NCBI GenBank assembly: GCA_002083635.1
Contig: MSXP01000001.1
Location: 186,001 to 250,000 of the forward strand
Direction of reading: 5' to 3'
DNA: 64,000 bases
Origin: Proteobacteria bacterium ST_bin12
GTDB lineage: Bacteria > Pseudomonadota > Gammaproteobacteria > Burkholderiales > Methylophilaceae
The notes under the pieces are model-generated. The model did not search any database. It had not been told where the DNA came from and saw only the letters and a program-made list of their open reading frames with translations. The position numbers and the translations under genes are program-made. This document shows, one piece after another, positions 7,934 through 15,522 of this stretch. Position 1 is the stretch's first letter. Each line of letters begins with the position of its first letter.

Positions 7934-8098
7934 GCGGATATGCCAGCACATGTACGCAGCGCGCTAACCCAAACCAGTTTGTCGATTCCTATCTTAGATA
8001 GCAAGCTTGCGCTGGGGCAATGGCAAGGTGTTTTTCTGTTTGAACACAGGCATATGCCAGCAACAAGACGCATTATTTTGCATGCTTTAGGTACTTAA
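7934..8098 (+). pseudogene. yjbQ: Truncated host yjbQ, C-terminal remnant
   Basis: The last 54 codons match the C-terminal part of YjbQ. They contain ADMPAHV, LALGQWQGVFLFEHR and a terminal strand, aligned with residues about 86-138 of the complete copy just upstream but strongly diverged from it. Nothing before position 7934 resembles the YjbQ N-terminal half. An open frame extends upstream to 7778 but encodes unrelated sequence. The GC content is like that of the core genes. This looks like the native gene with its 5' part displaced by the island; whether any product is made is unknown. Confidence 0.75.
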
Positions 8099-8102
8099 GT
8101 TT

Positions 8103-8459
8103 GTGAAAGGCCGACCACTTAGCTTGCAAGAGCGCGCACTATTTAGCCCTTATTTTGCGCAGATTGTAATCGATGAAGCACGCATTATTGATGGTAAAGT
8201 GCCTTTTTGGTTACGGCGCAATATGTGTGCAGTGGTGCTGGGGCACACTATTTATTTTCGCGCAGGTGCATATCAGCCAAATACCAAGCGCGGTGCAGAG
8301 TTATTAGGGCACGAGTTAACTCATGTTTCACAGTTTTTACATGGCATGACTTTGTTAAAATATGGTTGGTCCTGCCGCAATGGCTACTATAAAAGTGCCT
8401 ACGAAATCGAGGCTTATGCAAAAGGTCAGCTAATCGCTGCTAATTTCGCAACAAACTAA
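8103..8459 (+). CDS. Small HEXXH putative metallopeptidase-like protein
   Basis: A 118-residue soluble protein starting with GTG, four bases after the yjbQ remnant. HELTH at residues 70-74 is a zinc-binding HEXXH motif in the context ELLGHELTHVSQF, which resembles the DUF4157 family of putative metallopeptidases. YEIEAY (100-105) could supply the third ligand. It is short for a complete protease and lacks a signal peptide, so it may be a minimal zincin fold without known substrate. It was probably co-transcribed with the original yjbQ before the insertion (inference). Confidence 0.65.
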   Translation: MKGRPLSLQERALFSPYFAQIVIDEARIIDGKVPFWLRRNMCAVVLGHTIYFRAGAYQPNTKRGAELLGHELTHVSQFLHGMTLLKYGWSCRNGYYKSAYEIEAYAKGQLIAANFATN

Positions 8460-8500
8460 TCAAATTTAATACATTAAAACAACACAATTCGGCTGGCAGT

Positions 8501-8529
8501 ATGACATTAGTGCGAGTTTTGATATGATT
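8501..8529 (+). promoter_or_regulatory. Candidate sigma-70 promoter for the lipoprotein gene
   Basis: ATGACA (8501-8506) and TATGAT (8524-8529) are separated by 17 bp and match the consensus at five of six positions each. A GGTTAAATTTAACC palindrome (8539-8552) followed by six T residues falls just after the expected start point. Confidence 0.5.
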
Positions 8530-8580
8530 GTGGATGTAGGTTAAATTTAACCTTTTTTTAGAACAACTCAGGGGTATAAG

Positions 8581-8856
8581 ATGAAATTAAATGCAATGTT
8601 AGTCGTTCCAGCTTTATTAGGCGCATTATTGTTAACAGCATGTGGTGAAAAAGCTGAAGAAGCAGCAACACCAGCTGAAGCGCCAATGGAAGCAGCACCA
8701 GCAGCCGAAGCACCAATGGAAGCAGCACCAGCACCAGCACCAACAACGGCAGGCGGCTATGAGCCAACAGCTGAAGAGCGCGTTCCTGGTATTACAGTTG
8801 ATCCAGCAGCCGCACCGGCAGAAGCGCCGATGGAAGCAGCACCAGCAGCTGAGTAA
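8581..8856 (+). CDS. Small Ala/Pro-rich lipoprotein with internal repeats
   Basis: A 91-residue predicted lipoprotein. The signal peptide ends in the lipobox LLTAC with the lipidated Cys at position 21. The mature part is low-complexity, with three copies of the decapeptide APMEAAPAAE or a close variant, separated by a short unique segment (YEPTAEERVPGITVD). No enzymatic domain is present. A ribosome-binding-like CAGGGG precedes the ATG and a strong terminator follows, so it is a single-gene unit. It is likely anchored in the outer membrane or periplasmic face; its function is unknown. Confidence 0.75.
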   Translation: MKLNAMLVVPALLGALLLTACGEKAEEAATPAEAPMEAAPAAEAPMEAAPAPAPTTAGGYEPTAEERVPGITVDPAAAPAEAPMEAAPAAE

Positions 8857-8880
8857 CTTAGTTTAGTATTGCAACACAAC

Positions 8881-8910
8881 AAAAAAGCGTACTTAATGTA
8901 CGCTTTTTTG
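8881..8910 (+). terminator. Bidirectional rho-independent terminator
   Basis: AAAAAAGCGTAC pairs perfectly with GTACGCTTTTTT across the loop TTAAT. It lies between the forward lipoprotein gene and the reverse envC gene and can serve both. Confidence 0.85.
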
Positions 8911-8969
8911 TTAACAGCAGTTTTGCTTATTTTAGTCTGATGTCATGAGCACAAGTTAACACCTTAACA

Positions 8970-10235
8970 TTAACGAATGACACTCCAGCTTAATGGATCG
9001 AACGGTTTGCTTGCCCGCCGCAATTCGTAATATAAGCCATTGCTTTCATTCCCGCCGCTGTTGCCAACCGCTGCAATATTATCACCAGCATCTACCTCAT
9101 CGCCCACTTGTTTCAGCACGGCTTGGTTATTGCCATATAAGCTCATATAGCCGCTACCGTGGTCAACTATAATCAAATTGCCAAAGCCGCGCATCCAGTC
9201 AGCAAATACAACACGCCCACTGGCAACCGATTTTACATCAGAGCCTTCATTGGCGCGGATAAATAAGCCTTTCCATGAAACGCCAGTATCGCTGCGGCTA
9301 GCACCAAAACGATTAGTCACTTCGCCACGTACAGGTAAATTTAATTTACCTTTTAATGCAGAAAAATTGCTGCCAGCATAGGCGTTTGTTGGTGTTTCTT
9401 CGTTTTTTGCAATGGTCTGATTGTTAGATTTTGCAGCTAAATCATCCGATTTTTTTGGGTTTGTTTTGCGGTTAAGTATTTTTTTGGGTGGCTTTTTAGC
9501 GACAATTTTAGCCAAGCGTTGCACTAAATTTGACAAGTTTTGCTCATCACGTTTGAGCTTTTTAATCTGATTGCGCTGTGCAGCAATTTGGTTGGAAAGC
9601 GATTTAACCACTTTCGATTTTTCTTGTTTTTGGTGAACCAGCTCTTTACGTTCTGCCAACTGTTTTGCTTTTAAATCAGCTACCGCTTTTAAAGTAGCCG
9701 CTGTTTGATTATTTAAGGCTTTTACTTTTGCAAGGCTTGCTTGCATATCGTCAATTAATTTTGCATGCGCTTTAGCAATATAAGAATAGTATTGAATATC
9801 GCGCGAAATGTGGCTGGGGTTTTGATTTTGCAATAATAGTTTCGTGTAGCTCTGGTTCCCATGCACATATTGCTGCCTGACTAAGCTGCTCAATTGCTTT
9901 TGCTGCGCCGTCAGCTTCTCATTTAAGGTAAGCGACTCTTTTTTGAGTGAAATCAGCGCACTTTTATTTTGCTGCTGCTTTTGATTAATCTCAAATAGCT
10001 TTTTATTGGCTTGACTAATCGCGGTTTCAGAATCTTTCAGCGCGTCTGCTGCATCTTTGTGCGCCGCTTGGTTGTTATCTAATTCTTTTTTTAGTGCTTG
10101 TATTTTCTGTTGCAAGTCACCTAAATCCTCTTTGGCGGCATCTATTTTTTTTGCTGCAAAAGCGTTACCAATCAAGGCGCCATTCAGCAGTATAAATGCA
10201 AAAAAGACAATTGAAGTGCGTGATAACTTAACCAT
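8970..10235 (-). CDS. envC: EnvC-like murein hydrolase activator (M23/LytM domain)
   Basis: A 421-residue exported protein. A signal peptide (about residues 1-28, ending AFAA) is followed by a long coiled coil (about 30-245) rich in Gln, Lys and Ala, a Lys-rich linker, and a C-terminal LytM domain (about 305-415) with DHGSGYMSLYG. The usual zinc ligands of active M23 peptidases are not evident: LFIRANEGSDV replaces the H-x3-D motif. This matches the EnvC class, which activates N-acetylmuramyl-L-alanine amidases at the division site instead of cutting peptidoglycan itself. It lies downstream of gpmI on the same strand, the usual betaproteobacterial order. Confidence 0.85.
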   Translation of the reverse strand: MVKLSRTSIVFFAFILLNGALIGNAFAAKKIDAAKEDLGDLQQKIQALKKELDNNQAAHKDAADALKDSETAISQANKKLFEINQKQQQNKSALISLKKESLTLNEKLTAQQKQLSSLVRQQYVHGNQSYTKLLLQNQNPSHISRDIQYYSYIAKAHAKLIDDMQASLAKVKALNNQTAATLKAVADLKAKQLAERKELVHQKQEKSKVVKSLSNQIAAQRNQIKKLKRDEQNLSNLVQRLAKIVAKKPPKKILNRKTNPKKSDDLAAKSNNQTIAKNEETPTNAYAGSNFSALKGKLNLPVRGEVTNRFGASRSDTGVSWKGLFIRANEGSDVKSVASGRVVFADWMRGFGNLIIVDHGSGYMSLYGNNQAVLKQVGDEVDAGDNIAAVGNSGGNESNGLYYELRRASKPFDPLSWSVIR

Positions 10236-10262
10236 TAATTTTAACTAAATTTTTTACTGAGC

Positions 10263-11813
10263 CTAAAAGTTAAGCAAGCTTTTGCCTGTCATTTCAACCG
10301 GTTGAGGCAGACCCATCATCGCTAATAACGTGGGCGCTAAATCTGAAAGCGCACCTGTTTCTGCCATTTTAGCTTTGCGGCCCACATAAATCATGGGCAC
10401 TAAATTGGTGGTGTGTTGCGTGTGCGCCTGGTTATTCATGCCGTCAAACATCATCTCGGCGTTGCCGTGGTCAGCCGTAATAATCACTTCTGCGCCATTT
10501 TTTTTGGCAGCTTCTACTACGCGCGCAACGCAGGTATCTAGGGTTTCTACAGCCTTAATTGCGGCGGCTAAATTGCCCGTGTGACCAACCATATCACCAT
10601 TGGCATAATTGCAAATAATCGCGCTGTATTGCTGGCTATCAATTGCGGCGACTAGCTTATCCGTTAATTCTGGCGCGCTCATTTCTGGCTGTAAATCATA
10701 AGTGGCGACTTTGGGTGAAGGCACTAGAATGCGGTCTTCACCCGAAAATACTGCTTCATCCCCACCATTAAAAAAGAAGGTCACATGCGGGTATTTTTCG
10801 GTTTCGGCAATGCGCAATTGTTTTAAACCTAAGCTTGATACATATTCGCCAAACGTATTCGGTACAGACGTGGCCGCAAAAATCGGCGTGGCTTTTTTCT
10901 GATTTTGGTCGTATTGCGTTAAGGTGAAATAGCCAGAAAGTTTTGGTACACGGCTGCGTGCAAAGCCAGCAAAATCATCATTCAATAGCGCGTCGGTTAA
11001 TTGGCGCGCACGGTCGCTTCTAAAATTCATATAAACCACGCAGTCACCATCTTCTAGGCGAATCGCTGGCTCATTAAGTTGGCGAATAGCGGTGCATTTT
11101 ACAAATTCATCTTGCTCACCTCTAGCATAAGCGTTATGCAAAGCCTCACTGGCTGTCGCTTCGGTAAATTCACCAATACCATCTACAATCATGTTGTATG
11201 CAGGCGTCACGCGCTCCCAGCGTTTATCTCTATCCATGCTATAAAAGCGACCAGAAACAGACACAATTTTGCCCACACCTAACGTTTGTATTTTGTCTTC
11301 CAGCATTGCGATGTAAGGCACAGCGCTAATCGGCGGCGTATCGCGACCATCTAAAAACGCATGTACATAAATCTTTTGCAGGCCTTGTTGCGCAGCCATT
11401 TCTATCATGGTTAAAATGTGATTAATGTGGCTATGCACGCCGCCATCCGACAATAAACCAAAAATATGTAGCGCTTTGTTGTTATTTTTCAGCTCTTTTA
11501 AAGCGTTAACTAAATCGGCATGTTTAAAAAAATCGCCACTACTAATGCTATTGTTAATGCGCTCAAAGTCTTGAAACACAATGCGACCCGCGCCAATATT
11601 CAAGTGCCCCACTTCAGAGTTACCCATTTGCCCGTCTGGCAAGCCCACATAATGTTCAGAAGCATTAATCAGCATATGCGGCACTGTGCGTTTTAATGCA
11701 TCCAGATTGGGCGTGCTGGCTTGTGCAATTGCGTTGTTGGTTGCCTCTTCGCGATGGCCAAAGCCATCTAAAATCAACAATATGGCGGGCGTAACAGTTG
11801 GGGTGCTTAACAT
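10263..11813 (-). CDS. gpmI: 2,3-bisphosphoglycerate-independent phosphoglycerate mutase
   Basis: A 516-residue cytoplasmic enzyme interconverting 3- and 2-phosphoglycerate using manganese. The N-terminal phosphatase-like domain has LLILDGFGHRE with metal ligand D16. The catalytic serine is in QMGNSEVGHLNIGAGR (S66). The C-terminal metal motif ADHGNAEMM is present. The ATG at 11813 is preferred over a TTG 15 bases upstream because GGAAG is properly spaced before it. It is upstream of envC on the same strand with a gap of about 27 bases. Confidence 0.95.
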   Translation of the reverse strand: MLSTPTVTPAILLILDGFGHREEATNNAIAQASTPNLDALKRTVPHMLINASEHYVGLPDGQMGNSEVGHLNIGAGRIVFQDFERINNSISSGDFFKHADLVNALKELKNNNKALHIFGLLSDGGVHSHINHILTMIEMAAQQGLQKIYVHAFLDGRDTPPISAVPYIAMLEDKIQTLGVGKIVSVSGRFYSMDRDKRWERVTPAYNMIVDGIGEFTEATASEALHNAYARGEQDEFVKCTAIRQLNEPAIRLEDGDCVVYMNFRSDRARQLTDALLNDDFAGFARSRVPKLSGYFTLTQYDQNQKKATPIFAATSVPNTFGEYVSSLGLKQLRIAETEKYPHVTFFFNGGDEAVFSGEDRILVPSPKVATYDLQPEMSAPELTDKLVAAIDSQQYSAIICNYANGDMVGHTGNLAAAIKAVETLDTCVARVVEAAKKNGAEVIITADHGNAEMMFDGMNNQAHTQHTTNLVPMIYVGRKAKMAETGALSDLAPTLLAMMGLPQPVEMTGKSLLNF

Positions 11814-11954
11814 GTGAACATCTTCCAAATCTACTCTACGTTATTCATTATATAAGTTATCCATTATAATAGTTGGCTGTTCAAAGCGCATCTAAATGCA
11901 GATTTAAATCATTCAGGTAATGATGATGCGAAAAACGTAATTTTTTGGAAAAAT

Positions 11955-12386
11955 ATGACCGAACCAACCCTTTATGAATTTGTAAAAGAAAACGCATTGC
12001 TGATTGGCTTGGCTTTTGGCTCTGGCGTGGCCTTGTTATGGCCAATGTTCAATCGTGGCGCAAGTGGAGTCAATAACGTAACAGCGACAGAAGCTGTGTT
12101 GATGCTAAATCGCGGCAAACCGTTGATTTTAGATGTGCGCGATGCGGCTGAATTTGCCAGCGGCCATATTCAGGGCGCCAAGCATATTCCGGTGGCAGAG
12201 CTTGCAAACCGCTTAAAAGAAATTGAAAAATTTAAAGATAAGCCAGTGTTAGTGCACTGCCAACGTGGGATGCGTTCTAAAACCGCATGCACTATTTTAA
12301 AAGCGCAGCAATTTAGCCAGTTAAACAATCTGCAAGGCGGTTTAAATGCTTGGGCAGAAGCAAAACTGCCATTAATTAAAAGCTAG
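11955..12386 (+). CDS. Membrane-anchored rhodanese-like sulfurtransferase
   Basis: A 143-residue protein with one N-terminal membrane segment (about residues 14-31) and a single rhodanese domain (about 42-140). The active-site loop is HCQRGMRS with Cys102. It belongs to the YibN-type family found next to glutaredoxin and secB. It probably handles persulfide sulfur at the inner membrane; the physiological acceptor is unknown. It heads a forward run with grxC (12 bases downstream), secB, an SH3 protein and gpsA. Confidence 0.85.
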   Translation: MTEPTLYEFVKENALLIGLAFGSGVALLWPMFNRGASGVNNVTATEAVLMLNRGKPLILDVRDAAEFASGHIQGAKHIPVAELANRLKEIEKFKDKPVLVHCQRGMRSKTACTILKAQQFSQLNNLQGGLNAWAEAKLPLIKS

Positions 12387-12398
12387 GCTGATACAAAA

Positions 12399-12668
12399 AT
12401 GAATACAATAAACACGCCTAATGTGTTGATGTATGCGACGGCGACTTGCCCTTATTGCATCAATGCAGAGCGGCTTTTGATCTCAAAGGGCGTTGTCATC
12501 AACAAAATTCGGGTGGATTTACAACCAGAGTTAAGAGCCGAAATGACGCAAAAAACGGGTCGTCGCACCGTGCCGCAAATTTACATCAATAACAAACACG
12601 TTGGCGGCTATGATGATTTGCGCGCTTTAGATGTAGCAGGCAAATTGGACACCTTGCTGAACATTTAG
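12399..12668 (+). CDS. grxC: Glutaredoxin 3
   Basis: An 89-residue dithiol glutaredoxin with the CPYC active site (residues 17-20), the cis-proline segment RTVPQIYINNKHVGG and the GGYDDL glutathione-binding end. It reduces disulfides with glutathione in the cytoplasm. It is co-oriented with the rhodanese and secB genes, as in many betaproteobacteria. Confidence 0.93.
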   Translation: MNTINTPNVLMYATATCPYCINAERLLISKGVVINKIRVDLQPELRAEMTQKTGRRTVPQIYINNKHVGGYDDLRALDVAGKLDTLLNI

Positions 12669-12706
12669 ATTTAAAACTTAACCAATTTTTAAGGTTAAAT
12701 TTTGAG

Positions 12707-12772
12707 TCATTACAATGCTTGTCACATGAATGTAATGAATAAAAATGAATTAAAAGCTAAAATGCTTTTTTA
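12707..12772 (+). promoter_or_regulatory. Symmetric sequences between grxC and secB
   Basis: An 8-bp perfect inverted repeat, TCATTACA (12707-12714) and TGTAATGA (12731-12738), is followed by a short hairpin, AAAAGC-TAAAAT-GCTTTT with extra T (about 12752-12771). The first looks like a regulator site and the second like a weak terminator or attenuator before secB. Both readings are uncertain. Confidence 0.35.
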
Positions 12773-12856
12773 AGACAGAAATTTTTTGATAATCAATTTT
12801 TAACCATTCAACTATTTTTAATAATTAAATAGGAATAACCGTTTTAGGGAAACAAT

Positions 12857-13342
12857 ATGGCAACAGCAGATAACACAACAAATGAAGCAGCAACGCAGCA
12901 AGATGCGCAACCAGGTTTTTCAATTGAAAAGCTTTATGTAAAAGATGCTTCATTAGAGATTCCTAATGCACCGCAGATTTTTACGGACCGCACACAACCA
13001 CAGGTGAATATCGAGCTTGGTAATGCAGCACAAAAATTAGACGAAGGCATTTTTGAGTCAGCTATTAAAGTCACTGTGACTGCGAAAATCGGCGACAAAG
13101 TGGCCTTTTTGGTGGAGGTGACACAAGCCGGTATTTTTGCAATACGCAATATTCCAGAAGAAAATATTGAAATGATTTTGGGTGTAACTTGCCCTAATAT
13201 ACTGTTCCCTTATGCGCGTGAAGTGGTGTCTGATTTAGTTACCCGCGCTGGTTTTGCGCCAGTTTTATTAAATCCAATCAACTTTGAAGCATTGTTTATG
13301 CAACAAAAACAACAAGCTGAAAATGCAGCAAAAGCCAACTAA
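12857..13342 (+). CDS. secB: Protein-export chaperone SecB
   Basis: A 161-residue SecB. The core beta fold is recognisable: FSIEKLYVKDASLEIPNAP near the N-terminus, NIELGNAA, and the conserved CPNILFPYAREVVSDLVTRAGF segment split across about residues 112-135. It binds unfolded preproteins and delivers them to SecA. The gene ends 20 bases inside the next coding sequence, which contains a strong terminator-like hairpin, so expression of secB may be uncoupled from the genes downstream. Confidence 0.95.
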   Translation: MATADNTTNEAATQQDAQPGFSIEKLYVKDASLEIPNAPQIFTDRTQPQVNIELGNAAQKLDEGIFESAIKVTVTAKIGDKVAFLVEVTQAGIFAIRNIPEENIEMILGVTCPNILFPYAREVVSDLVTRAGFAPVLLNPINFEALFMQQKQQAENAAKAN

Positions 13343-13793
13343 TTTTAAACGCTGGCTAATGCTAGGCCCAATGCTGGTGGGCCTAGCATTTTCTTTTTCG
13401 GCTACTGCGTTAGAATTTCGTTCTATTGTGCCTGCAAAAGCCATTTTGTATGACGCGCCATCCGCTGAAGCCAGCAAGCTCTATATTCTTGGCCAGGGCT
13501 ACCCCGTCGAAGTAATTGTGAATTTAGGCGAATGGATTAAAATTCGCGATGCAGTAGGCAGCTTAAGCTGGGTAGAAGGCAAACAATTAAGCAATAAGCG
13601 CACAGTGTTGGTGATAGCCAAAACCGATATTAAATCAGCAGAAGATGCTGCCTCAAGCTTGGTTGCAACAGTCGAAAAAGATGTGGTGCTAGAACTATTG
13701 CCCACAAATACTAAAACAGGCTGGGTAAAAGTTAAACACAGAGATGGCGCAACTGGCTTTGTGCCAAGTAGTGTGCTGTGGGGTTTAAATTGA
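13323..13793 (+). CDS. Exported SH3-domain protein
   Basis: A 156-residue protein read from the ATG at 13323, which overlaps the end of secB by 20 bases. An N-terminal hydrophobic signal sequence (about residues 9-28, ending ATALEF) is followed by two bacterial SH3-like units (about 30-85 and 95-155) with characteristic ILYDAPSAEASKLYIL and WVKVKHRDGATGFVPSS. Such proteins bind peptidoglycan or act in the periplasm; this one has no catalytic domain. The DNA encoding the signal peptide also forms a 12-bp GC-rich hairpin followed by T residues (13358-13396), see separate entry. Confidence 0.8.
   Translation: MQQKPTNFKRWLMLGPMLVGLAFSFSATALEFRSIVPAKAILYDAPSAEASKLYILGQGYPVEVIVNLGEWIKIRDAVGSLSWVEGKQLSNKRTVLVIAKTDIKSAEDAASSLVATVEKDVVLELLPTNTKTGWVKVKHRDGATGFVPSSVLWGLN
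13358..13396 (+). terminator. Terminator-like hairpin inside the SH3 gene's signal-peptide codons
   Basis: AATGCTAGGCCC (13358-13369) pairs perfectly with GGGCCTAGCATT (13379-13390) over a 9-base loop, followed at once by TTCTTTTT. It has all the features of an intrinsic terminator for secB, yet it lies in the coding start of the next gene. It could attenuate transcription into the SH3-gpsA genes. Confidence 0.6.
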
Positions 13794-13825
13794 GGCTTGG
13801 CTTGTATATAAGTGGTTTGAATTAA

Positions 13826-14818
13826 ATGGCTAAAATTGCCGTTTTGGGGGCAGGTGCTTGGGGCACAGCACTTGCCATTCAAATTAGCCATCAACACCAA
13901 GTATCTTTATGGGCACGCAACAGTGGCCATGTTTCTGGTATGCGCAAAGCGCGCGCTAACCCGCTGTATTTGGGTGACTTTAAATTCAACGATAATTTAC
14001 AAGTTGAAGAGGATTTAAGTGTTGCCATTGATGGTGCTGACCTTATTTTATCAGTCGTGCCCACTGCTGGTTTTAGGGCGATACTAAAAGACATTAAAGC
14101 CTTAAAGTCTAACCAGCCGATTATTTGGGCGCATAAAGGCCTGGAGCCGCAATCTGCAAAATTACCGCATGAAGTAGCAATTGAAGAGTTAAGCGATGGC
14201 CAAAAATGGGGCGCATTATCTGGGCCTAGTTTCGCCGCAGAATTAGTGCGCGGCCTACCAACAGCCGTTACCTTAGCGGCTAATGATGCCGATTTTGCCA
14301 TTACAGCTGCCAATTTAATTCATGGTAGCAATCTGCGTGTGTATAACAGTAACGATGTGGTTGGTGTGTCAGTCGGTGGCGCAGTCAAAAACGTGATGGC
14401 GATTGCCGCAGGCATTAGCGATGGAATGGGTTTTGGCAATAATGCCCGCGCCGCTATGATTACGCGTGGCTTGGCCGAAATCACCCGTTTTGGCGTGGCA
14501 TTAGGCGCAAAAACTGAAACCTTTATGGGGCTAGCAGGCGCGGGTGATTTGATTTTAACCTGTACAGGTCAATATTCCAGAAATCGCGAAGTGGGTTTGC
14601 AATTGGCGAGTGGCAAATCGCTGGAAGATATTCTACAAGGCTTAGGCCATGTGGCCGAAGGCGTCAACACCGCGCGAGAAGTCATGCGGCTGGCGGATAA
14701 TATGGGCATTGATATGCCAATCACTTTTGAAGTGAATCAAGCGTTAACTCACGGCAAATCCGCGCGCGATGCGGTGATGGATTTGTTAGGACGCGGCCAA
14801 AAAGCCGAGGGGTTTTAA
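13826..14818 (+). CDS. gpsA: NAD(P)-dependent glycerol-3-phosphate dehydrogenase
   Basis: A 330-residue cytoplasmic enzyme that makes sn-glycerol 3-phosphate for phospholipids. It has the nucleotide-binding motif VLGAGAWGTALA near the N-terminus, SGPSFAAE in the middle, and the catalytic-lysine segment GGAVKNVMAIAAGI followed by GMGFGNNARAA. Its position after secB and before trmL is the common betaproteobacterial order. An imperfect palindrome follows in the gap to the convergent trmL gene. Confidence 0.95.
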   Translation: MAKIAVLGAGAWGTALAIQISHQHQVSLWARNSGHVSGMRKARANPLYLGDFKFNDNLQVEEDLSVAIDGADLILSVVPTAGFRAILKDIKALKSNQPIIWAHKGLEPQSAKLPHEVAIEELSDGQKWGALSGPSFAAELVRGLPTAVTLAANDADFAITAANLIHGSNLRVYNSNDVVGVSVGGAVKNVMAIAAGISDGMGFGNNARAAMITRGLAEITRFGVALGAKTETFMGLAGAGDLILTCTGQYSRNREVGLQLASGKSLEDILQGLGHVAEGVNTAREVMRLADNMGIDMPITFEVNQALTHGKSARDAVMDLLGRGQKAEGF

Positions 14819-14821
14819 AAA

Positions 14822-14945
14822 ACTGCATCTTCGTCGCCATACGGCTTTGCGCGAAATAAAATAACGGCTTACAAAACTTATATTTATTTGGTATATGCCG
14901 CTCTGGTATTTTATTTCACGCGCCTTGTCTGGCTTAGAAGCTGCA
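14822..14945. repeat. Long imperfect palindrome, REP/MITE-like
   Basis: The roughly 124 bp between convergent gpsA and trmL fold on themselves. GCGCGAAATAAAAT (14849-14862) pairs with ATTTTATTTCACGCGC (14908-14923) with a two-base bulge. CGGC and GCCG pair inside it. The outer flanks beginning CTGCATCTTC and ending GAAGCTGCAA match at about 14 of 20 positions. The size and imperfect symmetry suggest an interspersed non-coding repeat that may also terminate transcription. Copy number in the genome is unknown. Confidence 0.5.
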
Positions 14946-14974
14946 ATTTTATATCAGCAACTTTGTAACATATC

Positions 14975-15000
14975 CGTCATTCCATGCTTAACAAGGAATT
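14975..15000. repeat. CCGTCATTCC-type small hairpin
   Basis: CCGTCATTCC is followed by GGAAT a few bases on, giving a short imperfect stem. A related CCGTCATTTC hairpin is found at 54265-54292. They look like degenerate members of one small repeat family. Confidence 0.3.
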
Positions 15001-15008
15001 CAGTAACC

Positions 15009-15473
15009 TTAAACCCCACCCTCAAACCCAATTTGCCGCCAAGCTTCATACAGCAAAATAGCAGCACTATTGGATAAATTCAAACTTCTGCTATCTGGCA
15101 ACATGGGCAAGCGCAACCGATGTTCAGGCGAAAATTCATCCCTAATTTCTTGCGGCAAGCCGCGCGTTTCTGGCCCAAACACAAAGACATCACCCGCTTT
15201 AAATTCTACTTTCGCATAGTTCTGGCTACCTTTAGTAGTAATGGCAAATAAGCGTTTGCCTGCCATCGCTTGTTTAAAATCAGTCCAATTTTGATGTACT
15301 TTTAAATGGGCGTATTCGTGATAATCCAAACCTGCACGTTTTAATTGTTTATCTTCTAGTTTAAAACCCAGCGGCTCAATCAAGTGTAAATCAGCGCCAG
15401 TATTGGCACATAGGCGAATAATATTGCCTGTGTTGGGAGGGATTTCGGGTTCAAATAACACAATATGAAACAT
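15009..15473 (-). CDS. trmL: tRNA (cytidine/uridine-34 2'-O)-methyltransferase TrmL
   Basis: A 154-residue SPOUT-family methyltransferase that modifies the wobble base of tRNA-Leu. The knot motifs are present: NTGNIIRLCANTGA near the start, VFGPETRGLP in the middle and LPMLPDSRSLNLSNSAA near the end. It is convergent with gpsA and followed upstream (on the same strand) by xoxF. Confidence 0.92.
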   Translation of the reverse strand: MFHIVLFEPEIPPNTGNIIRLCANTGADLHLIEPLGFKLEDKQLKRAGLDYHEYAHLKVHQNWTDFKQAMAGKRLFAITTKGSQNYAKVEFKAGDVFVFGPETRGLPQEIRDEFSPEHRLRLPMLPDSRSLNLSNSAAILLYEAWRQIGFEGGV

Positions 15474-15522
15474 GAGGACTTTCTAGATAGGCAGAATTTT
15501 TAGGGTGAAATGGGCGTTAAGT

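Noticed and set aside
8558..8866. Alternative frames across the lipoprotein gene rich in Leu, Gln or Lys
   Set aside because: These arise from the GCA/CCA-rich repeats of the lipoprotein gene read out of frame.
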